Assembly (NCBI GenBank): GCA_021324395.1
Contig: JAJPJG010000051.1
Coordinates: forward strand, 1-64,000
Length of the DNA: 64,000 nucleotides
Direction: 5' to 3'
From: Spartobacteria bacterium
GTDB lineage: Bacteria > Verrucomicrobiota > Verrucomicrobiia > Chthoniobacterales > Chthoniobacteraceae
Below, one piece after another: positions 22,532-32,207 of the stretch. The notes under the pieces were generated by a model. The model saw only the letters and a program-made list of their open reading frames with translations. It made no database searches and was not told where the DNA came from. Made by a program: the position numbers and the translations under genes. The first letter of the stretch is position 1, and every line of letters starts with the position of its first letter.

Positions 22532-24052
22532 ATGATTCGCCCCGGCAACAATCGCCCACCGGCTGCGACACAATCGAATAACGAAGTCGTGCTGCGTCTC
22601 GGCGACGTGCTTTCGCGCATTCCGCAGCAGTTTTTAAAACCAGGTCCGCACGATGCTTCGCGCGAGTTGCGTTTTAAAATAGACGATCTTTGCAACGGCA
22701 TCGCGCGTGGTCGCGCGACGGTGCCGCTGACGGAAGTTGCGCGGCTGTGCCCGGAGATTTTTCGCGTGGAGATTGATCCGGATGCGGATTTCGACGTGCA
22801 GTTGCCGCTGCAGAAATTGCTGGAACAGGTCGGCGCGTTTCGTTCGACGCGTCCGGGCGCTCCAAAGCCAAAGTCAGTTGCGCCGGTGACGGTGAACCAC
22901 AAAGCGGAGCCGATTTCCGCGACTGCACCAGATGCAATAATTCCGGCTGCTCCCGCCGCCGAAGTTACACAGCCTTTGGCAAAGCCTGAGGCCGTTCCCG
23001 AGCCCGCGAGCAATGGCGCGGAGGAAACCATCTCGCTCGATCTCGCGGCAATTTGCCGTCTGCTGCCTTCGCGCATTGTCGGGCATTCGCCGATCCCGAG
23101 CGACAACGCGCGTGTGGCGCTTCCGATGCGTTTGATCGAGCCGCAGCTTGTGACGGGTCACGTCGAGATTGATCTTAAGGATTTCATCGCGGCGTTGCCC
23201 GCGAAACTCGCGGCGGCTTTTCAACATGAGAAGGATTTCAAAGTCTGGATTCCGCTCGACGAAATTTTTCAAAACCTGCCGTCGCATCATGTCTTTCACA
23301 TCGGCTCGCTCGGGAGCAACGGTAACGAGCCAGTTTTGCCGGAAGCAAAAATCGACGAACCTGTCGCGGAAGCTGCGGCAGAGGTCGTTGAGATTTTAAT
23401 CGCGCCCGAACCGGAAAGGCCGCCTCACATCGAGCAACCGGTAGCGGAAATCATCGAGTCCCCTGCTCCGGCAAATGAACCGCTTCCCGAGCCCGTGCCA
23501 GTTGTAGAGTCGATTGCTCCCGTCACGGAAGTTTTGCACGAATCTCCGCAACCAATTGTCGAGGCGGAATTAAAAAACGAACCGGCGGAAATCGAACCGT
23601 CGGCACTGGAAACGCAAGCTGCCACCCCATTTTTCCGTCCACCGCCACCGCGCTTGTTTGCAACACCAGCGGCATTGATTGCCGCGACTCAAACCGAAAC
23701 ACCGATTGTCGAAGACAATCGCTCGCACGAACAAAAGCTCGCCGACACGATTGCGCAGCAACCCGGCGTGTTTGCGTGCGCAGTTTTCGGAAATGACATC
23801 GCCGCGACTTCGGAAAGATTCCCGCGTGAACTCGACGTCGTCGTTTTTAAAAACCAGCTTGCTGCTCTCCGCGAATCAATTTGCGCCATTGCGATGCCGT
23901 TCGGCCGCAGTCAAAACGCCACCCTGCAGTGCGGCTCGTTTTTCGTGAGCGTCTATCTGCGCGACCGCGGTTTTCTGTGCGCGCTGCATCACGATCGCAT
24001 GCTCGCGCCGCTCGTGCATGACGTTCTCGCGAACGCCGCGGACGAGCTTTAA
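22532..24052 (+). CDS. Unknown protein with duplicated N-terminal domain, upstream of ExbB/ExbD genes
   Basis: 506 residues, not recognised. Residues 19-101 and 166-255 are an internal duplication with the pattern V-x-L-x-L-x-D-x-x-x-x-I/L-P (VVLRLGDVLSRIP against ISLDLAAICRLLP, and VQLPLQKLLEQV against VWIPLDEIFQNL). Residues 260-395 are Pro/Glu/Ala-rich and probably disordered. Residues 400-506 form a compact domain (PGVFACAVFGNDIAAT, DVVVFKN, CGSFFVSVYLRDRGFLCALHHD) that vaguely recalls roadblock/LC7 folds. There is no signal peptide or membrane segment, so it is likely cytoplasmic. It ends just before the ExbB-like gene and probably acts with that complex. Confidence 0.7.
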   Translation: MIRPGNNRPPAATQSNNEVVLRLGDVLSRIPQQFLKPGPHDASRELRFKIDDLCNGIARGRATVPLTEVARLCPEIFRVEIDPDADFDVQLPLQKLLEQVGAFRSTRPGAPKPKSVAPVTVNHKAEPISATAPDAIIPAAPAAEVTQPLAKPEAVPEPASNGAEETISLDLAAICRLLPSRIVGHSPIPSDNARVALPMRLIEPQLVTGHVEIDLKDFIAALPAKLAAAFQHEKDFKVWIPLDEIFQNLPSHHVFHIGSLGSNGNEPVLPEAKIDEPVAEAAAEVVEILIAPEPERPPHIEQPVAEIIESPAPANEPLPEPVPVVESIAPVTEVLHESPQPIVEAELKNEPAEIEPSALETQAATPFFRPPPPRLFATPAALIAATQTETPIVEDNRSHEQKLADTIAQQPGVFACAVFGNDIAATSERFPRELDVVVFKNQLAALRESICAIAMPFGRSQNATLQCGSFFVSVYLRDRGFLCALHHDRMLAPLVHDVLANAADEL

Positions 24053-24089
24053 ATTTGCGCTGGCCGGCGCATTCGCCTATAAAAGCCGG

Positions 24090-24752
24090 ATGCTCGACTA
24101 TATGCAAAAAGGCGGGCCGCTTATGTGGCTCATTCTGTTCTGCAGCGTCATCTCGGCGGCTGTATTCGCTGAACGACTGACGTATTTTCATCGTGCGACG
24201 ATTCGCGTCGGCGAGTTCATGCGCGGCCTCGCGAATTTAATCCAACGTCGCAATTTCGCCGAGGCGCTGCACGAATGCGCGGGCACGCCAGGACCGGTCG
24301 CGAGAGTCATTCATGCGGCGATCATCCGGCATGACTCACCACGTCCGGAACTGAAGGAAATCGTGCAGGAAGCCGGCCAACTCGAAGTGCCGAACCTCGA
24401 GCGCAACCTCAGCATTCTCGCGACAATTTCGTTCGTCACACCGCTGATCGGATTGCTTGGAACGGTGACCGGTTTGATCGAGGCATTCGTGACGATTTCC
24501 AGCCACAGCGGGCTGGCGACTTCGACCGACATTTCGACTGGCATTTATCAAAGCCTGCTCACTACCGCGGCTGGGCTCGTCGTTGCGATTCCGAGTTCGG
24601 TTGCATACAGCTATCTTTCGTCGCGCGTGAATTCGCTCATGCACGACCTTGAGCGTGGCGGCATCGAAATCGTGAATCTCATCACGGAAAAACGCGAACC
24701 GGGCGCTGCGATCATCGACTTCGAAATGCAAAAAATCGAAGGCCGAAGGTAA
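24090..24752 (+). CDS. exbB: ExbB/TolQ/MotA-family proton channel protein
   Basis: 220 residues with three membrane segments: about 9-27, then a long cytoplasmic loop, then ISFVTPLIGLLGTVTGLIEAF and LLTTAAGLVVAIPSSVAY. The conserved threonines of the channel helices are present. It is the pentameric stator half of an ExbB-ExbD motor that drives TonB-type energy transfer across the envelope. I start at ATG 24090; an upstream in-frame start at 24018 would lie inside the previous gene. It is followed after ten bases by the ExbD-like gene. Confidence 0.88.
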   Translation: MLDYMQKGGPLMWLILFCSVISAAVFAERLTYFHRATIRVGEFMRGLANLIQRRNFAEALHECAGTPGPVARVIHAAIIRHDSPRPELKEIVQEAGQLEVPNLERNLSILATISFVTPLIGLLGTVTGLIEAFVTISSHSGLATSTDISTGIYQSLLTTAAGLVVAIPSSVAYSYLSSRVNSLMHDLERGGIEIVNLITEKREPGAAIIDFEMQKIEGRR

Positions 24753-24761
24753 GCCGTCTCG

Positions 24762-25166
24762 ATGAAGCTCACGCGCACGTTGCGGCAAAACCCGGCGATG
24801 TTCGGCCTCATTCCGTTCATCAACGTTCTTTTTCTCGTCATCGTTTTTTTTGCCTTGAGCTCGCGCTTTGTGCTCCTGCCGGGCATCGCGGTCACGCTGC
24901 CGTTTTCCAGCTTCATGCTCGCGCCGCAACGCAATCCGCAGATCGTCAGCATCGTTGCCGGGCCGGCACCGGCGGTTTATTTTCACGATCAAAAATTTGC
25001 GCCGAACGAATTTGGAAAAGCATTGAGCGCGATTCGCGCGAAAGATCGCACAGTGATCGTGCGCGCCGATCGCACGACGCCGTATGACTTGATTGTTGCG
25101 GTGACGAACCAGGCATTGCAGGCCGGTTTCTCCGTCGTCCTCGCAACTTCTCCCGAACAAAAATGA
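24762..25166 (+). CDS. exbD: ExbD/TolR-like protein with the key Asp replaced by Asn
   Basis: 134 residues: short cytoplasmic N-terminus, one membrane helix (about 14-38) and a periplasmic domain. ExbD/TolR proteins carry TPFIDV at the helix start, with the Asp essential for proton flow. Here the same place reads IPFINV (AAC codon for Asn at residue 21). The rest of the fold (IVRADRTTPYDLIVAVTNQALQAG) matches the family. It may form a motor that cannot use the usual proton path, or a structural complex. It overlaps the next gene by four bases. Confidence 0.85.
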   Translation: MKLTRTLRQNPAMFGLIPFINVLFLVIVFFALSSRFVLLPGIAVTLPFSSFMLAPQRNPQIVSIVAGPAPAVYFHDQKFAPNEFGKALSAIRAKDRTVIVRADRTTPYDLIVAVTNQALQAGFSVVLATSPEQK

Positions 25167-25897
25167 AGCTCGATCGCTCCGGCCTGACGTTTCATTGGCC
25201 GGATTCGCGGCACGTTTCCTTCGCGCTGCCTGCTTTCATTGTGTTGTCGCTATTTGCACACGCTGTTTCGTTTTACATTTTCCAAATTACGTATCCGCCG
25301 TCGGCATATATCGCACCACCGCCTGCACAGGTAAGTCTGCTCACCGCAAACTCGCCTGAAAACGAATCGCTGCTGCGCTGGATCGAAGCAGAGGATCCCG
25401 CGATTGCGGCGAAGCCGCCGGAAGTCGTGCCGGAAAATCTGCTCACGCTCGATTACAAGCCGTCGTTCACGCAGGTGCGCGCGCAACCGAAAACCATTCC
25501 CGAAGCGCCGCAAAATTTTGCTTATCCTCCCGCGCGTTCTCCGCTCGCGCTTATCGAAAGCGCGCTTCCGCACGAAGCCGTCGCAGAGCCGGCACAAACA
25601 GCGCTGCACACGACGATCCATTTTTCAGGCGCGCTCGAAAATCGCAATGTGACAAAGCCGATGCCGCTCGAATTTCATTCGTCCGCGACCGAGTTGCAGC
25701 CCGCGCGCTTTTTAATCGGCGTCTCCGGGCGCGGCGAAGTGCGCTACGTTTTTTTACAAGCCAGCTCCGGCGACAAAGCCATCGACGAACAGGCCGAATC
25801 TCAACTCCGAAAAAGCGAATTCAGCAACGCGTCGGAAGCGATCATATGGGGAATGGCGACGTTCTCGTGGGGCGCTGACGCCTTCAATCAGCAATAG
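25163..25897 (+). CDS. TonB-like envelope protein
   Basis: 244 residues. One N-terminal membrane anchor (about 21-42), a Pro/Ala-rich periplasmic stretch, and a C-terminal domain (ARFLIGVSGRGEVRYVFLQASSGD, then AESQLRKSEF) that resembles a short TonB C-terminal fold. It should couple the ExbB/ExbD-like complex to an outer-membrane partner, but sequence similarity to TonB is weak and the partner is unknown. Start overlaps the ExbD-like gene by four bases. Confidence 0.7.
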   Translation: MKLDRSGLTFHWPDSRHVSFALPAFIVLSLFAHAVSFYIFQITYPPSAYIAPPPAQVSLLTANSPENESLLRWIEAEDPAIAAKPPEVVPENLLTLDYKPSFTQVRAQPKTIPEAPQNFAYPPARSPLALIESALPHEAVAEPAQTALHTTIHFSGALENRNVTKPMPLEFHSSATELQPARFLIGVSGRGEVRYVFLQASSGDKAIDEQAESQLRKSEFSNASEAIIWGMATFSWGADAFNQQ

Positions 25898-25900
25898 AAA

Positions 25901-26140
25901 ATGTTTCGCGTCACGCTGACCACGCTCATCTTCATTTATTTAGCTGTTTTTTTAAACAGCGTTTTTTTCGTCTGGATCATGTGGAACTGGAAACGTGCGC
26001 GCCAGTCGCGGCGCGCACTGCGTTACCGGCTGCGCTGCGCGCTTTGCGCGTTCGAGTTTGAGGACACGACCACGACGCTGCTTCCGCGCTGTCCGCGCTG
26101 TGGGAGCCTCAACGAACGATTCCGTCCGAGTTCGTTGTAG
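25901..26140 (+). CDS. Small membrane protein with zinc-ribbon tail
   Basis: 79 residues: a membrane helix at about 5-28 (LIFIYLAVFLNSVFFVWIM), a basic stretch, then two CxxC knuckles (CALC and CPRC) that would form a zinc ribbon on the cytoplasmic side. It is the last gene of the ExbB/ExbD operon, three bases after the TonB-like gene. Its end overlaps the end of the convergent lipase-maturation gene by 32 bases. Function unknown. Confidence 0.65.
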   Translation: MFRVTLTTLIFIYLAVFLNSVFFVWIMWNWKRARQSRRALRYRLRCALCAFEFEDTTTTLLPRCPRCGSLNERFRPSSL

Positions 26141-27677
26141 GCCAGCCGTAAACGCGCACAATATCGCGCCAGACAGGATCTTCGGCGGAAAACGGCGGCA
26201 GCCACTCTCCGAGCAGTTCGCGTTTCCACCACGCATGAGTCGGGTCGTCCGATCGCGCGAATTGATAACGATACAATCGAGCACGGATGAAATGCGGCGG
26301 CTGATTTGGAAAAGGATTGTTCGCGAGCAGGCTCAACGTGCCTTTATCATTATGCAGCAATTTCCAAACGAAGTGCAGCGTCCACGGATACTCATTCGGC
26401 GTCGACATTGCTGCGAACCAAATCTGCCAGTCGAGCCGCGGCTGGAACGGACTGATTACGCACGGGCGCCGCATCGGGTCGCCAGGTTTGCATGGAAATT
26501 CGTATTCGCGCCACTGCGTCTGCGGCGTGATCATCGTGTCAGCCGTTCCTTCAAAAACAATTTCACGTCGCTCCCGACCTACCGTTCCGAACGCACCGTA
26601 AGTGTTCACGAGATGCAACCGGTCGAATGACGTGTTCATGATTTGTCCGCTTGAAAGCAGATTTAGTGTCGGCTCGAAGCTCAGCAAAGCGACAACGCCT
26701 GTTAATCCGATTGCGACGTTCTCAGCGACGGGCGTGCATTCCCCCTCGCCAACTCTGGCGCGACGCACGAGGCTCTTCGGCAGCATCCGCGCGAGCAGCG
26801 TATCATCGAAGCACGCGAGGATCGGCACGATCGTCAGGTAGTTTAAAAACGAAAGGTTTCCGCTCAAAATCAGGATCACCTGAAAGCTCGCGAGGAGCAC
26901 GCCCGCGATGTGTCGCGCGGGCCGCGGACCGAACGCAAACCACGGCACAACCAACTCGACGAAATGATTCCAGAGTGTTTCGAACCGCAGCAACCACCCC
27001 GGCGCGAAATGAAATGCGCGGCTCAGCGGATTCGGGATCGGCTGCGTTTCATAGTGGTAAAACAGGCATGTCAGGTTGCGCCAGCACGGATCGCCGCGAA
27101 TCTTGATCAAGCCAGCCCCAAACATGATTCGGAACGTCAACCAGCGAAATAACCAGATCACGAGCACAGGCGGCGCACGCTTCGGAAACGGACGCGGATC
27201 GAGCAGTGGACAAAGAAAAATCGCGAGAAAACCCGTTTCAAGTAATTGGATTTCCCAGCCGTAGCCATACCAATCCTGGCCGATATGGACAAACGACATG
27301 TAAATTATCCATAATACAAGCATTAAAATAGCGTTTGCGTAACCGAGCGTTACTACAAAAGACAACGCCACCCCAACCCATGCGAAAACAACCAGCGCTC
27401 GATCAGAAATCCCAAACCAGAAAATGCTCGGCAGCGTGAGAAACGCGTCCTTGCGCGAGCCGAGCTGTGTTTGCACGCGGATTAGAAAGTCATTCGCCGG
27501 CGTCAAACCGCGCGAACCGATCAGTGCGAGCACCTGCACCGCGAGCGAGACGAATGCGGCGAAATAGACAAATCCGAGCAGCCGCAAAATGACGAAACGC
27601 GTGAGCCGATACGAATTGCGCCGCTGCGCCTGCGCGAGCCACGCGCGAAATCCGTTTTGAAGAACGTCGGATTGCAT
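26109..27677 (-). CDS. Lipase maturation factor (LMF1)-like membrane protein
   Basis: 522 residues from ATG 27677. At least eight hydrophobic helices in the first ~330 residues, then a soluble C-terminal domain ([55 protein letters not shown]). This order is that of LMF1/LMF2, which in animals helps lipases fold in the endoplasmic reticulum. The bacterial role is unknown. Residues added by the longer frame to 27818 overlap guaB and are rejected. It is divergent from guaB, with 59 bp between starts. Confidence 0.8.
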   Translation of the reverse strand: MQSDVLQNGFRAWLAQAQRRNSYRLTRFVILRLLGFVYFAAFVSLAVQVLALIGSRGLTPANDFLIRVQTQLGSRKDAFLTLPSIFWFGISDRALVVFAWVGVALSFVVTLGYANAILMLVLWIIYMSFVHIGQDWYGYGWEIQLLETGFLAIFLCPLLDPRPFPKRAPPVLVIWLFRWLTFRIMFGAGLIKIRGDPCWRNLTCLFYHYETQPIPNPLSRAFHFAPGWLLRFETLWNHFVELVVPWFAFGPRPARHIAGVLLASFQVILILSGNLSFLNYLTIVPILACFDDTLLARMLPKSLVRRARVGEGECTPVAENVAIGLTGVVALLSFEPTLNLLSSGQIMNTSFDRLHLVNTYGAFGTVGRERREIVFEGTADTMITPQTQWREYEFPCKPGDPMRRPCVISPFQPRLDWQIWFAAMSTPNEYPWTLHFVWKLLHNDKGTLSLLANNPFPNQPPHFIRARLYRYQFARSDDPTHAWWKRELLGEWLPPFSAEDPVWRDIVRVYGWPTTNSDGIVR

Positions 27678-27736
27678 CGCTTTTGTTTCGCAAAAGAGCC
27701 GCTTGTCAGCCGCGCCTTGTTTCCGCAAAATCCGAC

Positions 27737-29296
27737 ATGGTTTCCGACTCCGCCGCGCTCGACGCAACATTTTACAAAGCCGCCGACGAGTTTTTTCGCG
27801 ACCAGGGCTCGACCGCACTGACCTACGACGACGTTACCCTCGCCACGCTTTACTCCGAAATTCTCCCGCGCGACACGCGGCTTGAGACCACGCTTTGCGA
27901 CAAACTCGTGCTGCAAATGCCGATCATCGCGGCTGACATGGACACGGTCACCGAATCGCGCATGGCGATTGCGATGGCGCTCAACGGCGGGCTCGGCCTG
28001 ATCCACTACAACATGCCCGAGCGACAGCAACTCAGCGAAGTCAGCCGGGTAAAAAATAACATTCACGGACTGATTCAGGATCCAATCAAAGCGACGCCGG
28101 ATCAGCTCATCGGCGATGTGCTCGCGATCATCGAGCAGCGCCGTTTTTCGTTCAGCACGTTTCCAGTCGTCGACCAGAGTGGCAAGCTCGTCGGCTTGCT
28201 GCCCGGCCACGTCGTTAAACATCGATATGCTGCGCGCAAAGTTAGCGACGCGATGACGCCGCGTTCACAACTGCAAACCATCCGCGAAAAGGAAATCGCG
28301 TCAGATCCGATCGCCCGCGCGGACAAATTTTTCACCGAACATATCGGCAATCACAAATTGCTTGTCGTCGATGATGAAGACCGGCTGCGCGGTCTTTTTA
28401 CGATGAGCGACGTCGAGCGCATCACGCAGGAGCGCGCTTCACAAGTAAAGCCGGCTCGCGACGAAAAGTTCCGTCTGCTTTGCGGCGCGGCGGTTTCTGC
28501 TACGCGAAACTCTACCGGCGAACTGGACAAGGAGCGGATCGTGTCGCACGTCGGCGCGCTCTTCGAGCGCGGAGTTGATGTCGTCGCGGTTTCGACCGCG
28601 CATGGTCATACGAAAGGCGTTGGCGAAACGGTTCGGTTCATTCGCGAGCAGTTTCCCGAACTGCCGATCATTGCGGGGAATGTCACCAGCGGCGCGGGCG
28701 TTGAATACCTCGCGAAAGCAGGCGCGAACGCGATCAAGATCGGACAAGGGCCCGGCTCGATTTGCACCACGCGCATTGTTGCTGGCGTCGGCATTCCGCA
28801 GCTCACCGCGCTCTACACGGCTTCGCGCGCAGCCGAAAAATTCGGCGTCCGCATCATCGCCGACGGCGGCATTACAAAATCGGGCGACCTCGTCAAAGCG
28901 CTCACACTTTCGCACGCGGTGATCTGCGGCGGTCTGCTCGCGGGCTGCCCGGAAGCGCCGGGGCAAATCATGGAAATCAACGGCAAGCTCTACAAACAAT
29001 ACCGCGGCATGGGTAGCGAAGCGGCCATGAAAGCCGGAAGCGCCGCGCGTTACGGACACACAAAGGACAGCACGCGCAAAGTCGCTGCCGAGGGAGTCGA
29101 GGCGCTCAAGGAAGTCTCTGCGTCACTCGACATGGTGATCACGCAGCTTGTCGGCGGAATACAGTCGGGCATGGGTTATCTCGGAGCGTTAACGCTTGAT
29201 CAACTCCGCAAAAAAGCGCGTTTCATCCGCGTCACGCCAGCCGGCCAGCGCGAAAGCGCACCTCACGATATCGTCGAAGTCAAAACGACGGCGTAG
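27737..29296 (+). CDS. guaB: Inosine-5'-monophosphate dehydrogenase
   Basis: 519 residues. Oxidises IMP to XMP, the committed step of GMP synthesis. Order: [10 protein letters not shown]-terminus, a CBS pair at about 115-245, then the barrel with [20 protein letters not shown] and the catalytic cysteine near 342 in [10 protein letters not shown]. The flap and C-terminus ([23 protein letters not shown]) are normal. I start at ATG 27737; an upstream frame would overlap the divergent gene's start. The stop codon directly abuts the stop of the convergent AddB-like gene. Confidence 0.95.
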   Translation: MVSDSAALDATFYKAADEFFRDQGSTALTYDDVTLATLYSEILPRDTRLETTLCDKLVLQMPIIAADMDTVTESRMAIAMALNGGLGLIHYNMPERQQLSEVSRVKNNIHGLIQDPIKATPDQLIGDVLAIIEQRRFSFSTFPVVDQSGKLVGLLPGHVVKHRYAARKVSDAMTPRSQLQTIREKEIASDPIARADKFFTEHIGNHKLLVVDDEDRLRGLFTMSDVERITQERASQVKPARDEKFRLLCGAAVSATRNSTGELDKERIVSHVGALFERGVDVVAVSTAHGHTKGVGETVRFIREQFPELPIIAGNVTSGAGVEYLAKAGANAIKIGQGPGSICTTRIVAGVGIPQLTALYTASRAAEKFGVRIIADGGITKSGDLVKALTLSHAVICGGLLAGCPEAPGQIMEINGKLYKQYRGMGSEAAMKAGSAARYGHTKDSTRKVAAEGVEALKEVSASLDMVITQLVGGIQSGMGYLGALTLDQLRKKARFIRVTPAGQRESAPHDIVEVKTTA

Positions 29297-32134
29297 TTAT
29301 TTCGCGAGCAAAAGCAGTTCCGCTTTTTGTTCGAGCACTTCGGGGGCAATCGTGATCGTCGCCATCGGCAGCGTCTCGCACCTCCCCCACTCCGCCACGA
29401 GCGGACCGAGGCGACCGAAATTCAAATCGCGCTGCAACTTTGCGAGCGGCGAAATCAATTCGCGCAAAACCGCGTCGTCGGCATCGGTGAACGATTCGAG
29501 CTTCGTCATATCGTGCCTGATGATGCCGACGGAAACGCTCGCTGCGCCTGCATCTTTCGCCATTAGGAAATACGCAGCGAATTGAAAGCCGTTGCCTTTT
29601 GCGAGCGTCGCCAAAGTCGGCGGATCGCTTTTGCCGGTTTTAAAATCAACGATTTGCATGCGCGCATCCTGGAACGCCGCTCGATCACTGAGCACAAAAT
29701 CGAATCTTCCCTTGAGCCGCAGCTTCGCGGCGTCCGCGCAAACCTCCTGCCGCATTCTTTTTTCCATCGCAAAAAACCATTTGCCATCGATCTCCGCGAT
29801 CGACGCGAGACAGCGGCGCGCAATCCACGCGGCTTTGCGTAAACAGGTTTCCCACCAAATTGGCAGCGGAAGGTTTTCGTGCGCGTAATAGTCACGCAAC
29901 CGTTGAAGCGATGCGGAAATTTCCGCATCGAGTTCAGCGTTGAAATTGCGAGGCGGAAGCGGTTTGAAATCTTCACTGCCATCGAGAGCGCGCGCGAGCC
30001 AGGCGTGTGTATGGCTGCCGACCACGGTGCTTTCGCTGCGCTTCCATGCAGTATCGCGCAGCGATTCGGTGTGGAAAATTTCGCGCAATGCAAATGTCGC
30101 AGGACAAGTGAGCGCCTCGTCGAGCTTTGCCGCCGACCAGGATTGCGCCGAGAATTGCGATTCGCCGAAGTTAAACAGATATTTGTCGAATGGAATCGTC
30201 GGATTATTCCTGCACGTGTGCACGTTTTCCAAATGCTCGCGCTCGCCTTGCTGCAACGCCGGATCCAGCCGGGAACAAATTTCCATCGCGTTTTTCCATG
30301 CACCGAGCGCGGATTTCGCATCGCTGCCGTGACTTTCGATCAAGCAGCGAATCACCCATTCGTTCGGATAAGCCTCGCGCGCACCTTCGCCTGATTCGCG
30401 CGCGGTCGAAGCGAATACAATCTCTCCGGTGCAGTGCTCGATCAGATCGAGAAAATGCGATTGATCGAGAGCCGACTGATCGCCGGTCGCCAGCAGATGC
30501 GCGCGTTGCCCGCGGCGCGCATTCAATGCGCCACGGGCGGCATCGTCGAGAAAGGGATTCTCCTCCGGTTTCTGCGGCCAGATACCTTCGTTGCTATCTA
30601 GAAAAACGACGCGATCCCATGTTTGATGCAGCGCATTTGCAAGTGTCGTCACAACGACCCGCGCGTGCGCTGACGCGGCATCCGTCGCGCGCTGCGAATT
30701 GCGACCCGCGAGCATTTCGTCGATGTATTCGATAAAAATGCGCGCTGAAATTTTCTCTTCGCCGAGCAAATCGCCGACACGCGACCAAAGCGGCTCGAGC
30801 ACTTGCGTCGTAAGGCCGAGCGGCGCGAGAGATGCTTCCCATTTTGCGCGCGCAGCGCTCCACGTCAGCTCGCCGCTCCATTTGCCGAGCTGCTCGATGA
30901 GACGCACGATTTGCGGCCAGCAACGCTCGTCTCCGCGCTTGAAGCCGCGCATCAGCAAACGTGCGTTGCGTGTTTGCAGCGACGAAAACGCATCATCGAG
31001 CAATGCGTGCGCGGTTTCCGGATCGAGCCACGACCATGTTTTACCGCTGTTTTCGTTCAGTAGTTTAATCAGCTCCAGCAGCGGCTCCACGTCGCATCCG
31101 CGCAAATCATAACGCACGATCTGCGACTGAATCAGCACGTCGAGCGTCGCTTCGATTTTTTCGCCCGTTTCATCGAGCAACGCGACGTCGGCTGCGGCGA
31201 GTTCGCGCACAATTGCGAGCGACGATGGCGTGCGGCGCTGGACGATGATCGCGAGACGCTGATTCGGCGATGAATTCGCGAGCCACGAAATCACATCGTC
31301 GCGCACAAGTTTGATTTCATCGTTCCAATCGCGTCCGACTAGCAGTTGCGGCTTTGGCGCGTTTTCCGCAGCCAAATCGCTGCCTTCCAGCCGCGAGACG
31401 AGCGACTCGTTCGCAGACGAAAATCCACTCGCGTCACATGTCGTTTTATTTGTGTTTAGCCGCGTTTCGAGCGATTCGATCCAGCGCTGTTGCAGCGATT
31501 CGCTGCTGCTGCGCGGCATCGGCGCGAAGAGATCGCAGCGGTCGCTGCTGTGCGCGAGCGCTTCGAGCAAATCGAGCTGCGTAAAGTGCGCGGCGTCCCA
31601 TCCAATAACGCAACTCAGCAGCGGCTTTTTTGTCGCACGCTTGAGCAGCAAACGATCGAGTTCAGGCGTCCACGAGTGCGAATTTTTCAGCGTTTTAAAA
31701 AAATCGCGCGAAGCTTGCGGAAGCACGTCAAATTCCTTCTCGCTCCAACCCGCCGCGGCGAGATCGTCCATTGCACGAAGACACGCGCCCGCATTTTGCG
31801 AGATCGATTTCGAGTCTGCATCGTCGTGTTTCAACGCGGCAATTTTCAGCAAAAACTCGAGCGTCTCGCGCCCGAGCGAGAGCGCCTCCACGCCGAACAG
31901 CGCGCAAAGTTCGCGACGGAGCATTTGCGGCTCGAGAAATTTGATTCCGAAAAGCGTTAGTCCTTCGCTGAGTGCGCGACGTTTTATCCAGCGCGCCTGC
32001 CCGCGCGACGCGACAACAATCCAGCACGCGTAGCCCTTGAGCGCAGCGAGCGAACGCGCCTCGCACCAGTCGCGCAGATCGTCATTCCATGCATCCTCGA
32101 TGAACCGGTAGAGCCTGAGCGAAATGTGTGACAT
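29297..32134 (-). CDS. AddB/RexB-like PD-(D/E)XK nuclease
   Basis: 945 residues. The N-terminal and middle parts resemble a degenerate UvrD-type helicase: WDRVVFLDSNEGIWPQ matches the motor domain end, but no Walker A lysine motif is visible. The C-terminal domain is a RecB-type nuclease with GRFDFVLSD and the catalytic core VDFKTGK followed by FQFAAYFLM. The protein should take part in double-strand end processing with an AddA/RecB-type helicase. That partner is not in this window. The C-terminal cysteines of the AddB iron-sulfur staple are absent. Confidence 0.8.
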   Translation of the reverse strand: MSHISLRLYRFIEDAWNDDLRDWCEARSLAALKGYACWIVVASRGQARWIKRRALSEGLTLFGIKFLEPQMLRRELCALFGVEALSLGRETLEFLLKIAALKHDDADSKSISQNAGACLRAMDDLAAAGWSEKEFDVLPQASRDFFKTLKNSHSWTPELDRLLLKRATKKPLLSCVIGWDAAHFTQLDLLEALAHSSDRCDLFAPMPRSSSESLQQRWIESLETRLNTNKTTCDASGFSSANESLVSRLEGSDLAAENAPKPQLLVGRDWNDEIKLVRDDVISWLANSSPNQRLAIIVQRRTPSSLAIVRELAAADVALLDETGEKIEATLDVLIQSQIVRYDLRGCDVEPLLELIKLLNENSGKTWSWLDPETAHALLDDAFSSLQTRNARLLMRGFKRGDERCWPQIVRLIEQLGKWSGELTWSAARAKWEASLAPLGLTTQVLEPLWSRVGDLLGEEKISARIFIEYIDEMLAGRNSQRATDAASAHARVVVTTLANALHQTWDRVVFLDSNEGIWPQKPEENPFLDDAARGALNARRGQRAHLLATGDQSALDQSHFLDLIEHCTGEIVFASTARESGEGAREAYPNEWVIRCLIESHGSDAKSALGAWKNAMEICSRLDPALQQGEREHLENVHTCRNNPTIPFDKYLFNFGESQFSAQSWSAAKLDEALTCPATFALREIFHTESLRDTAWKRSESTVVGSHTHAWLARALDGSEDFKPLPPRNFNAELDAEISASLQRLRDYYAHENLPLPIWWETCLRKAAWIARRCLASIAEIDGKWFFAMEKRMRQEVCADAAKLRLKGRFDFVLSDRAAFQDARMQIVDFKTGKSDPPTLATLAKGNGFQFAAYFLMAKDAGAASVSVGIIRHDMTKLESFTDADDAVLRELISPLAKLQRDLNFGRLGPLVAEWGRCETLPMATITIAPEVLEQKAELLLLAK

Positions 32135-32158
32135 CGCGTTTAAAGAAAATTAAGAACG

Positions 32159-32207
32159 CAGAATGCAGAATGAAAAATGACGGGTGAGTGTTTTATTCTG
32201 CATTCTG
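32159..32207. repeat. Intergenic inverted repeat built from short attctg words
   Basis: CAGAATGCAGAAT at 32159-32171 is the perfect reverse complement of ATTCTGCATTCTG at 32195-32207, with a 23-base spacer. The right arm continues as further copies of the word (gacttctgccttctgcattt). The right arm codes for the last residues and stop of the YihY-like gene. Similar word-like islands occur at 44910-44986 and 61966-62062. Confidence 0.75.
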
